A DNA stretch of 29,461 nt, from assembly GCA_001687465.1 (NCBI GenBank), contig LVLI01000569.1, positions 1 through 29,461 on the forward strand. The letters are read 5' to 3'. Both the position numbers and the translations under genes were made by a program. Positions 10,591-19,225 of this stretch are shown piece after piece. Source of the stretch: Halocafeteria seosinensis (taxonomy: Eukaryota > Sar > Bigyra > Bicosoecida). Every line of letters begins with the position of its first letter. The stretch's first letter is position 1. The notes under the pieces are model-generated. The model searched no databases and was not told where the DNA came from. It saw nothing but the letters and a program-made list of their open reading frames with translations.

Positions 10591-12577
10591 CTATTTTCCG
10601 TACTTTCGCTGTGCTTCGACAAACTTCGCGGCTGTTACTGCTGCATAGTCTTGGGCCTTCTTAGTTTTCTCAGAGCTGGAGGAATCTTCAGTAGTGGCCG
10701 CATAACTAGGATCCGAGGTTGCATGCGACATTCCAGAATATGCAGGAGGTGGTCGTTTAGCGCGAGACGTTGCAATACTACCTTCAACTGTTTCACCTTG
10801 CGACTCAAGTCTGTTTTGCACATGGGCCAACACACTTTGCTGTATTTGCGTGAGGGTCTGCTGAGCTTGTGAGTGTTTTTTCGAAAGGTATTGCGTTGCC
10901 TCCTCATGAGTTATCAATCCTGCCTGCAGTTGCTGTTGCAATTTCGCTTGCTCTTGCTGCAGTTGGGCTTCTATTTGAGCGTGTCTTTGCTGAAGTAAAT
11001 CCTTCTCCTCCTTTGTCATCGCCTCAACTAAACGGTTTAGCTGAGAGTCTCCGGATTCCTGATTCGCTTGAGCCTGGCTCCCCAGTTGAGACGAGCCAGC
11101 AGTAGACGACGTCCCTCCTTGTTCTGGACGCTGAGGTATACGCGTGATGTACGCACTGACCGGAGACGGCTGTGTCAAAGAACTTGCGGGCATAATACTG
11201 TAATAAACCACAGTGACAGCTTTCCTACGGTAGCGCCTAGTAGTGCCTTGAACCATAACTCCGTCCTTTATGGCCGCACAATAAAGATGATCTACTGTGA
11301 CATGACTTGGTTGAGGCAATTCCTTATGGTCGCTCTTTGTATCGCGAACTTCACTGTTTAAGATTATATGTCTCAGCTGGGAAGGGAGAGTGGGAGGATC
11401 TTTCGTGTAGATGTCATCCCCGGGAACCTCTGACGTATAAGGTATCTCCGGGTCACTATCTGCATAAAGCAAGGCTATCTGGGAGATACAAGGAAATCGC
11501 AATCAGGATGTTGTCGTTCCAACTTACCCACTGTCGTCATGCTAAGGTCGGAAGCGCTGTGTGGGGTGAATTCGGATAAGTCAATGTAGTTGTTCACAAT
11601 TCCCCGCTCGTCGGGCTCCGTAGGTCGGTCTGGATGGCACTGCCACTCTCCGTCTACAATGAACTTAAACGCATGTTTTCGCTGGAACAGAAACGAATTT
11701 CAGCTCGGCACTCTAATTGCACATCACTAACTTCTGCCTCGTACCTTCCTCAGTTCCTGAATATATGTAAAATCGTTACCCGAACGATGCATGGCTTTGT
11801 GCTTCCAATCGTTGAAAGAGCCCGCTATGAAGACCTGTTGAAATTACCATACGATAATTCGCAACAAATAGTGTGCACACAATCCGAAGGTGTTGAACAT
11901 ACCTCGTTTCCGCCGTACTCCCATCGAAAAACTGTTGGCACGAAGCCATTTCTAGCACGCGTACGAGCCGGAGGCGGTAACTCGTCCTGTATCGCGTACA
12001 TTTTAGAATACTCGTCTGTGTCCGCAGAAACGTTCTGCTGAGGCTGATCCTGTTCGATGCTAGACTTTTGTGTTGCCACAGGTGCTGCAGTGGAGTGAGC
12101 TTTACCCGCCTCTCCTTGTACAAAATAATTTTGCGCAAATCTGTTGGAAACAGAGTCTTGTCAGTCATGAGCATGGTCCATACACTCTAGAATGGTTGCT
12201 TACTCTGGCCTATTAGAGCCTCCACTTCCTGAAGCTGCAGCCGTTGTACGGCTGCGCGTATTGTGATGACTTCCCGGTTGCGAGAAGGGGGCACCAGGGT
12301 CGGTAATTTGTTGCGAAGAATGTGAACCTGTTTGAGAACCCTCTCTAGCGAATGAAGCGTGCCTATTACCGTCATAAGGCTCAATTTCAGTACGGGAGCG
12401 CTGTCGTTGGTGCTGGGAGTGACTACGTGGCGGAGCCACGTTAGTCGCTCCACCCACCGGGGCACCTCCATGCTTGCTCGCATTTCCTCCCTGTAACAAT
12501 AATGGCAAAAATGAGCGAAGAAAAAGGTGAATGTGCGCAATATACAGTGAAAAGAACGCTACCCTGAGACCTACCAT
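10591..12577 (-). CDS. AMPK/SNF1 beta subunit with a long C-terminal extension
   Basis: Six exons on the minus strand (12577-12575, 12490-12204, 12140-11903, 11834-11745, 11681-11528, 11459-10591) join in phase to 546 residues. Exon 1 codes only the ATG. Splicing gives an N-terminus MGGNAS, a myristoylation signal typical of AMPK beta. A low-complexity linker follows, then a CBM48 glycogen-binding module (about 163-240): GSFNDW with Trp186, HAFKFIVDGEW with Lys212 and Trp219, and GIVNNY, all at the positions that contact carbohydrate in mammalian beta. Next is the C-terminal alpha/gamma-binding domain (about 258-345): PPTLPSQLRHIILN, LPQPSHVTVDHLY and IKDGVMVQGTTRRYRRKAVTVVYYS. Known beta subunits stop here, but this one continues about 200 residues with a Gln-rich predicted coiled coil and a Ser/Thr/Pro-rich tail ending QRKYGK. 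It acts as scaffold and glycogen tether of the energy-sensing kinase. The gene is convergent with DNAI1, 67 bp apart. Confidence 0.93.
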
Positions 12578-13776
12578 TACAGATGTTCGGCAGCCCTATA
12601 CGTTGCTCTCCGCTTTCCTTTGGTCCAATTCAACAGAACTGCTTACGTCTATACAACATTGGTTATCATATGTGTGCGGTAGAGTGCATATACAACAAAT
12701 ACGCACTCATATCAAGAGTTTCAAGGGAATTGAAGAAAACAGGCTGGAAGCGACAATCTTTGCTTGCACTTGTGGAACGACTTCAAACTCTTCGGTTGGC
12801 AGTGCTTAGCAACTAGAAGTCTCATCTGAAGCAGGTTCTTCCCCCTGTCGGGTTCGTCAGGAATTTTGTTCTCTCTGTTTAGCATGTTTTGCTTTGTTTT
12901 ATTGCTCTGTGTTAGCAGTCTAACAGGGCTTCGACCAGTTTGGAATGGATTCGCTTAAAACTGCTTAAACTGTGATTTGCCGAAGGAAGTTTAACCAACA
13001 GTGTTAAAAAGGGTGCCTTTTGTTTTGGTTTTTTTTAGATTTTGGCGAATTTGACCTCATTTAGCCAAGAAAATGGCGGATAACAGTGTCTCTTACGGTG
13101 CTACTGCTTTCACCGCACCTACGTCCGTCAAGTGAAGTACATGTACGATCAATTTTTCATTTACTATTTTTGTTCTTATGATAGATTTTCTTGTTTTGCT
13201 GATTCACCTTTTTGTTTCTCGCGGGTGATATCTGTGGCGGTAGACAGGTAGAAATAGCTGTTCTCGGTCGGTTCCTCAGACACGTATATTTATGGCGTAC
13301 CGGCTAAAAAGAACTTAGAGAATCTGCACGCCGTAGAGGATCTCCATGGTGACCCCCTACGTTTACCAACACTGGCACTCTTGGTGACGTATATTTCGGT
13401 CACATCCCTGTGTTTTCCAAAGGAGGAAATACCGGATGCTCCAGTGTCCTTGGTTTCTACGATACATGTAGGCTAACTATCATGTATCCAGCGTGCAGAT
13501 TTATACTGAATGTAATTTTCGTCGCCCTTGTCAACCATTACGATATACTGGTGCACAAGTATCCCCGTGAACCCGGTGTGACGCTTTTCGTCAACGATTT
13601 CAGAATTCCGGAAGTAGAGCTCATCATTTCGACATACCGGCAGTCTACAAGGCACAGGAATCTTACACCACAAACTCCACCAAACAGTAATAACAATAAT
13701 GGTCGACGTCCAGGATATGTCGGAGGCTCCCCCAACCTGGATATCCCAGAATCATCCCGTAGATTCATTGCAGCAC
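12578..13776. other. intergenic interval with possible unsolved plus-strand exons
   Basis: This region starts at the AMPK beta start codon. A well-placed ATG at 13073 (context AAAATGGCG) opens MADNSVSYGATAFTAPTSVK and then meets a stop, with a possible GTGAAG donor at 13132. A longer open stretch, 13353-13793 (+), has no initiating ATG until 13482. Its peptide includes HKYPREPGVTLFVNDFRIP and an Asn-rich segment. I could not connect these into one consistent spliced gene, and neither matches a family I know. Treat it as a possible small spliced gene whose 3' end would overlap the minus-strand gene at 13777. T-rich tracts near 13020-13036 and 13150-13220 are otherwise unremarkable. Confidence 0.3.
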
Positions 13777-14089
13777 TTATGCCTGTTCCTTAGCTTCTTT
13801 TTTCAGTGCTTCTTCTACTAAGCATAGTTGATGGACAACATCCTCACTCACGTTATACTGTATGTCACAAACAAGACATTGTACCTCAACTGAGGGTAAA
13901 GCAACACCCTCGTTGCGCACTTACTGTAGTTGCTCCAATCGGTGAAGGCATTTCATCCTCGTTCGCTTGCCCCATGTCGGCTAGTAAAGCGGCTCCTCCA
14001 GCGTGGAGAATGAATTTACGTATATGTTTGGAAGCCTCGTGGGTATCGACAGTCCGGCTTTTCAGCACTTCTCCTCGACTTCCTTCCAT
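13777..14089 (-). CDS. small hypothetical protein, two exons
   Basis: On the minus strand an ATG at 14089-14087 follows an in-frame TAA. Exon 1 (14089-13925) ends at a perfect GTAAGT donor. The best acceptor (GACATACAG) starts exon 2 at 13857 and leaves a 67-nt intron, the normal size in this window. The product is 81 residues: a polar, His-containing first half with LHAGGAALLADMG in the middle, and a helical charged end (VEEALKKEAKEQA). Two nearer AGs would give 35- or 40-nt introns and different junctions. No family is recognised. No signal peptide, membrane span or metal motif is evident in the preferred model. Confidence 0.45.
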
Positions 14090-14426
14090 TTTGTACTCTC
14101 CTTCCTGACGCAAATATACAGCTTAGACAGGTACAATACAATAAAAGTACTACTTTCTTGACCATACAACACCAACGTCTTCCATACACTTTACAGTGAA
14201 TAGACCATCTGACACTGTCCTTGAAGTTGAAGCACCCGCGTTCATGCACGCATTGCAATTTGCACGGCACACAGTTGATACAACCATCTATATGCTACAT
14301 ACCAAACAACAGTGGATTGGGAAAACTTGTATGTTTTGGAAACGATGGAATAAGCGACGATGACATCAGGTAATGAATGAGAAAATAGCCACCAATACCG
14401 GACTGTGAACTTTGATTTGCTCTCAA
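14090..14426. other. spacer, nothing recognised
   Basis: This is the upstream region of the small minus-strand gene and the sequence just past the end of the flavohemoglobin pseudogene. No reading frame with recognisable content or repeat is seen. Confidence 0.4.
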
Positions 14427-15768
14427 TTATCGGGGTCGATGTCCGATTTGGGGGCCAAAGAACTCCCAATGGCGTCGTTCTTTGGGAATGTTCAACTCAC
14501 GAAGGTTGTTGAGCATGTTTTGCATTAAGGTCTTGGGCCCGAGGACGTAGCAGTTGACATCTCTATCCAAAGGAATACGCTCCTGGGGGACTTCCTTATG
14601 TAATAAACCCTTTCGTATGTTTCGAAGTGGATGACATGAACGGATCGTCACTGTAGCCAAAGAGATTGTCGTTTTCTTGGGCGAGCGTTTCAATTCGATC
14701 TCGGAAAGCATGCAACTTTCGGTTCTTGTGCTGCTATGAATCCAGTAGACCTTCCTGGGGGCAACATGTTCCAGCATAGCCGGTGGGCTATCTGTCACAT
14801 TTGTGTGTGTGTGCATAGCCACAGTTGGCGTCTGGCCTATACCACCAGTGACGAATAGGAGCGGACATGTTCCGTCGTTCAACACGAAATCCCCAGCTGG
14901 CGCAAAGACGGTAATTTTGGTTCCTCCGCGGGCTTGCTCATGAAGCCACTCGGAAACGCTACAATATTGTACCTGGTAACCTCAGCACCGGCTTCTTCTT
15001 TTTTAACGAATATTCGATATGTTTGATTGTGTCTGGGGGAGCTGAAAGACTGTAATTTCTCTGAGCCGGTCCATATGGTGCGACACGTATAACCAAGTAC
15101 TGTCCCTGTGTAAAACTCATCACGGGCTTACCAGCCTTAGGCTGCAAATAGAAGGACTTAAAGTTTTCACTTTCGGCAACCCTGTCGACGATCACGGACG
15201 TCCTGCCTCCGCGCCAACCTTCGGGCAGGTTTGTGTTTCTTTGATATTCCCGTACTTCGGCGCCGAGTAGGAGCTGAGCGAGCTGGCAGTAAGCTACTTT
15301 CCATGCCTCAATGGCCTCCTCGTCAACCGACCCCCCAATGACTTATTTAATGGCTTCCAAGAGGCATTCCCCTACGATGGGGTATTGCTCTGGCTTAACG
15401 TTCAAGGCGCAATATTTATGTACAACCTTGTACTATTGCCGACACCTCATCTGAAAGTGCCCCAAATTATCCATGTGTTTTGCGTAGCAAAGTACACCTC
15501 GTGCTAATGCTCTTGACTCCGCTTGCTTGATGGTTCTGATTGAACATTGTTCTTAACTTCTGGGTACTTCGAAAACATGATCTTGTAGAAGGTTGACGTG
15601 ACATCGACCATGTTGTCTCAAAGAACGGGCACAGTTTTTAGGACGATCTTCCTCTGACGGGAAGTCACAACAGATTCTCCCAAGGGCTTATGTGGAATAT
15701 CGTCCGGCGGTACTGCTTGTGTTTGCGGAGCGTCATGCGGAGCCGCTATGGACTCGTAGGACTCCACT
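14427..15768 (-). pseudogene. flavohemoglobin pseudogene
   Basis: Read on the minus strand, pieces of a full flavohemoglobin appear in order but in shifting frames. They are a globin start (TSTFYKIMFSKYPEV), NVKPEQYPIVGECLLEAI, GWRGGRTSVIVDRVAES, TQGQYLVIRV, RNYSLSAP, FAPAGDFVL, GGIGQTPT, YVLGPKTLMQN and the terminal WEFFGP. Disruptions seen: a TGA at about 15618-15620 in the B helix; a one-base insertion near 15550; a small deletion near 15510; a TAA at 15343-15345 inside the F-G region; a frame change with a TAG near 14959; and an in-frame insertion containing a CA run inside the NAD-binding loop. The proximal heme His is also replaced (HKH in the intact copies, HKY here). A CAG acceptor-like site just before 15768 matches the intron position of the intact copies. 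This is a decayed inverted duplicate of the genes at 17262 and 19226. Confidence 0.93.
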
Positions 15769-16203
15769 CTGAATGCAGGGAGAAATTGAAATCGTTTGCT
15801 AATATCTCACTGCTGGATGAGCGAGTGAACTTAAGGTACTTTGATTGCACCCCATTGTACTGAGTTGCTGAAGAAGCTAACCAGCTGCGAACTGCGGAGT
15901 TTTATAACGAGAGAGCAGTCATCCATCGTACTACTACAGAGACCGCATAGTGAATGATGAATACCAAGAAGCATACTACCAGGTAGTCGGGAAAAAGGAT
16001 AAAGGGAAGAAGATTACAAACACTTTGCGTATCGATTCAGCTTTGTTGCTGGCAGCTACAAGACCGACGAACTCCCGTGCGACACGACTGGCGAAGATCG
16101 AAGTCACCGATACTTGTTGCTCACGAAGCAATTACTGAGTATGTCGCGCCTTGGCGAGGTGAACTTAAGATTTGTTACCAGCAATTCATTCGTTTTCAAC
16201 TCT

Positions 16204-16222
16204 ACTCAGTGAGTCACTGAGT
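16204..16222. promoter_or_regulatory. perfect 19-bp palindrome with bZIP (TGAGTCA) core
   Basis: ACTCAGTGAGTCACTGAGT is a perfect inverted repeat around one central G. It contains TGAGTCA, the AP-1/Gcn4-type bZIP target, at 16210-16216, and a second TGAGTCA overlaps its end at 16218-16224. It lies about 1 kb upstream of the flavohemoglobin start at 17262. Use as an operator is an inference from the motif alone. Confidence 0.4.
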
Positions 16223-16276
16223 CAGAGTCTACTGACGGCTTGGTGAGGGGCAAGGTGCAATGCCAGTTAGCCAGCT

Positions 16277-16301
16277 CGTGTGATACGGCCCGTATTACAC
16301 G
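16277..16301. promoter_or_regulatory. inverted repeat built on the GTAATAC motif
   Basis: CGTGTGATACG and CGTATTACACG form 11-bp arms around GCC with one mismatch. The right arm carries the complement of GTAATAC (16292-16298) and the left arm the variant GTGATAC. A dimeric regulator site is one reading. Confidence 0.45.
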
Positions 16302-16736
16302 ACAGTTTATCCTACCAGGTTCGCAGCCGTGTAATTGCATGCACTGCAGAAACTACTCTGGGAATTTGAAAATTGCTACATGACGCAGCTGCGCCAACTC
16401 TGCGGGGGAGGAATGCTCCCTGATCGACATGCTTCCATGTTGTCGGTATACTGTCGAACTGTGCCACTATTTCCGTTACATGGGAGAGTGTGAAGTCTTA
16501 AGCATGGTCTATGTATGCTCTTTGATTGACCTTTTGTTAAGTGAACACTGTGTGTCTGTCAAACACCATATTACGCCAGGCCGATACGGATGTGAAGTAG
16601 TGCCTGTGGTTGCTTTTCCTTGTATATGCGGCACAGTCACCTCCATCCCGGTATGATCTTTATATGCCTGGTTAAAAATACCCTTGTGTACCTACGCCAA
16701 GTTGCTGTTTTATAAATGGCATTAGAGAGGGTAGGT

Positions 16737-16755
16737 GTCACGGTGACCGTAATAC
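16737..16755. promoter_or_regulatory. GTCACGGTGAC palindrome next to GTAATAC
   Basis: A perfect 11-bp palindrome (16737-16747) abuts CGTAATAC (GTAATAC at 16749-16755). It lies about 510 bp upstream of the flavohemoglobin ATG. A TATAAAT occurs slightly upstream, at about 16710. Confidence 0.4.
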
Positions 16756-17139
16756 GGGGGTAAGTGCCTGTTCACTAATGACGGGAAATCCGCCAACTAC
16801 AAGGAATCAGAATAAAAGATTTGACAGTTTGGAAGATTTCAGCCAGTCTTCGTCAAAGGTACAATAGTTAATAAAAACCGCAGCGAACCAAGTTTTAATT
16901 GCATTGCCAGTACGTATTGCGGTCAAATTTGCTAATTCAAGGTAAGTTCGTGTGGCACGTCCAATGCGAAGCACAGAGATGGTCGAGTGGTCTCTCAATT
17001 CCTCACTCATGGAGACACATAGTGATACTAGGGAACGGATGAGTAGGGCGAACCGTGTTATGTTGATGACTTATCATTTTGAGTGCATGTGATACCATTG
17101 TACAATTCGGTATCGTGTGTTGGGTTCGCGTGTTGGCGC

Positions 17140-17182
17140 GTATTACTGCGGCATACTCTGGGAGCCGTAATACCCGTAATAC
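17140..17182. promoter_or_regulatory. three-copy GTAATAC cluster proximal to flavohemoglobin
   Basis: GTATTAC at 17140-17146 faces two direct copies of CGTAATAC with GTAATAC at 17167-17173 and 17176-17182, nine bases apart start to start. The cluster ends about 80 bp before the flavohemoglobin ATG and just before a likely leader splice acceptor. The position suits a promoter-proximal control site. Confidence 0.5.
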
Positions 17183-17261
17183 TGTCCCGTGTCAATTAGT
17201 TCATGGAATTTATATATAACTCTTTCTTTCTTTCTTTTGCTGCAGCATAACTTCATAGAAA

Positions 17262-18634
17262 ATGTTGTCTGCCACAAAAAGAGTATTCTCTACCACTGGC
17301 ATCAAGCCTTTTGCAGCTGCCCCAGGATTTTACCAGGTTAGTCCAAAAATCGAGAGGTTGCGTCTTCTTTGCTCATATGAGACTCTGGGATTTTCTTACA
17401 GTTTGCTGTGCGAAATTACATGCCGGAGGCATACAAGAATGCTACGTTGAACGAAGAGCAAAAGAAGATCGTCCAAGACACGGCCCCTGCCGTTGCTGAA
17501 AATGTTCTAGACATCACGAAGACATTTTATCCTATTATGTTTGAGCGGTATCCGGAAGTGGCCACTTATTTCAACCAAACTCACCAGCAAACGGGGGCTC
17601 AACCGAGAGCACTGGCAAATGCTGTCGTCGCTTACGCTACGCATCTGGACAAATTAGGTGAAATTAGTGGGCCGGTTAATACTATTGTGCACAAGCACAC
17701 GGCCTTGAACGTAAAGCCTGAGCAGTATCCAATTGTCGGGGAGTGCTTGCTTGAGGCAATTGGAAAAGTAATGGGCAATGCTGTTAACCAGGAAGTAATG
17801 CAAGCCTGGGAAGCTGCCTACAACCAACTTGCGCGGATTCTCATCGAGGCTGAAGAAGCAGAGTATAGCCGTAAAGAAAACCTTCCTGGTGGTTGGCGCG
17901 GAGGACGAACATTTCAAATCGCCGACAAAGTCCGGGAAAGCGACGAAATTACTTCGTTTTATTTGAAGCCCAAAGACGGTACTATTGTGATGAACTTTGA
18001 ACCAGGTCAATATTTGGGTCTTCGTTTAACTGCCAACGGGCAAACCACTCAGCGCAATTACAGTCTCTCAGCTCCAGCTGCAAAGGATACCTACCGTATT
18101 TCCGTGAAGAAAGAAGATGGCGGATTAGTTTCTTCATGGCTCCATGATGAAGCTCAAGTTGGGACCGAATTGACAGTATTCCCTCCTGCGGGCGACTTTG
18201 TGTTGCGCGAAGGGACCAATCCTGTTCTCTTCTGCACGGGTGGAGTTGGAGTAACACCGGCTTTAGCCATGCTAGAACATATTGTTCAAAACAATGTCAA
18301 TCGCGAAATCAACTGGATCCATGCAGCGAGAAATCGTTCTGCCCAAGCATTCCGGACGCGAGTTCAAGAACTAGCTCAGAAGCACCCTAATTTGCGATAT
18401 CAGTTTATCTTGGCCGAAGAGGAGTCTATTGACCCGTCGCAAAATGAATCGAAAGGACTGCTAACAAAGGAGCACGTGAATGGGATGGTATCATCTCCAG
18501 GTAATGTGGATTCATATGTATTGGGACCAAAAGGCTTCATGCAGAGTGCGGTAAGCACGTTGAAAGATATTGGAGTACCCCGGGACAACATTAACTTCGA
18601 ATTCTTCGGCCCATCTAATGATATAGACGCGTAG
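17262..18634 (+). CDS. flavohemoglobin (nitric oxide dioxygenase), probably mitochondrial
   Basis: Exons 17262-17336 and 17402-18634 give 435 residues. Residues 1-25 (MLSATKRVFSTTG...) are rich in Ser, Thr and basic residues with no acidic ones, like a mitochondrial presequence. The globin domain follows: Tyr68 (B10) in TFYPIMF, Gln87 (E7) and proximal His124 (F8) in VHKHTALN, then PEQYPIVGE. The reductase half has GGWRGGRTF, the FAD-binding motif RNYSLSAP, PPAGDFVL, the NAD(P)H loop GGVGVTPALAMLEH, YVLGPKGFM and the terminal FEFFGP. This is the one-FAD, one-heme enzyme that oxidises NO to nitrate using O2 and NAD(P)H. Length and order match bacterial Hmp and yeast Yhb1 apart from the presequence. 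The phase-0 intron sits at the same place as in the next copy. Upstream GTAATAC motifs suggest shared regulation. Confidence 0.96.
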
Positions 18635-19225
18635 ATTGATGCGAAAGTGCAAAGTATACGGAAAATGGATAATACAATAATCAGTGATTGTTAGAGAACG
18701 CATAAATTTCAGCAAAGCTAGAAGCAATGTTGACACATCACCCGTACTTCCGTTGTACCCAGACCACTTGTTTTCAAGAATCACCATCATTGTCTATCAA
18801 TCCTTTTAATCGTAATACGCCCCTGGATAGTGGCGCGTCCGTTCCTATTCTCTGCGTAATACTCTTCGGTATGAACACTGTTCTGACTACATGCTGGAAT
18901 CGGTAGCTGGAAAGGGTAGATGAAGCTATTGGAATGAATTGATGGCTATGCCGTTCATATGAGTCCACTAACTACTTAACCATTACAACAAAAAAGTAGT
19001 CTATTCCTTAAGCGAGAGGGTTTAGTAGAAATTCTCTAGACAACGATTTACCGGTTTAAGTGTGCCTACTCACTCGAAGCGCGTGCCAACAATGCCTCCC
19101 ACGACGAACGACGTATGTGCAATCACTATCAGTGACAGTTCGCATCGCGATGTTAGAAAACATTCCTAAGATCTGTTCTTTCTCCTGCTGCGTTAATGTA
19201 ACTGATGTTTGACTAGCTGAACCAC
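18635..19225. other. spacer between the two intact flavohemoglobin genes
   Basis: No reading frame of note. It carries the 3' end of the first gene and the promoter of the second, with two further GTAATAC motifs (18812 and 18856). Confidence 0.5.
18812..18862 (+). promoter_or_regulatory. two GTAATAC motifs upstream of the second flavohemoglobin
   Basis: CGTAATAC occurs at 18811-18818 and 18855-18862, 44 bases apart in the same orientation. They lie about 365-415 bp before the start of the second intact flavohemoglobin. The 8-mer is the same one found twice next to the first copy. Confidence 0.45.

Larger units (their letters stand above)
15769..17261. other. 1.5 kb intergenic control region upstream of flavohemoglobin
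   Basis: No gene is recognised. Short frames at 15950-16138 and 16429-16656 look like chance. The region is notable for inverted repeats and for five copies of GTAATAC or its complement (listed separately), and for a pyrimidine run TTTCTTTCTTTC ending in TGCTGCAG at 17245. That run is a good 3' splice site, so the flavohemoglobin mRNA may have an intron in its 5' leader. Confidence 0.5.

Noticed and set aside
13777-13884. Alternative acceptor giving a CLVC zinc-knuckle-like motif in the small minus-strand gene
   Set aside because: It would need a 35-40 nt intron, shorter than every other intron here; the next AG in phase gives a normal 67-nt intron and removes the motif.
15950-16138. Short plus-strand frame with EYQEAYYQVVGKK, slightly like the kinase N-terminus
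   Set aside because: The similarity to EAYYLVEGKEGK of the kinase is very short, there is no ATG start, and no kinase motif follows.
16319-16400. GGTTCGCAGCC looked like a tRNA T-arm
   Set aside because: No matching acceptor, D-arm or anticodon stem could be found around it.
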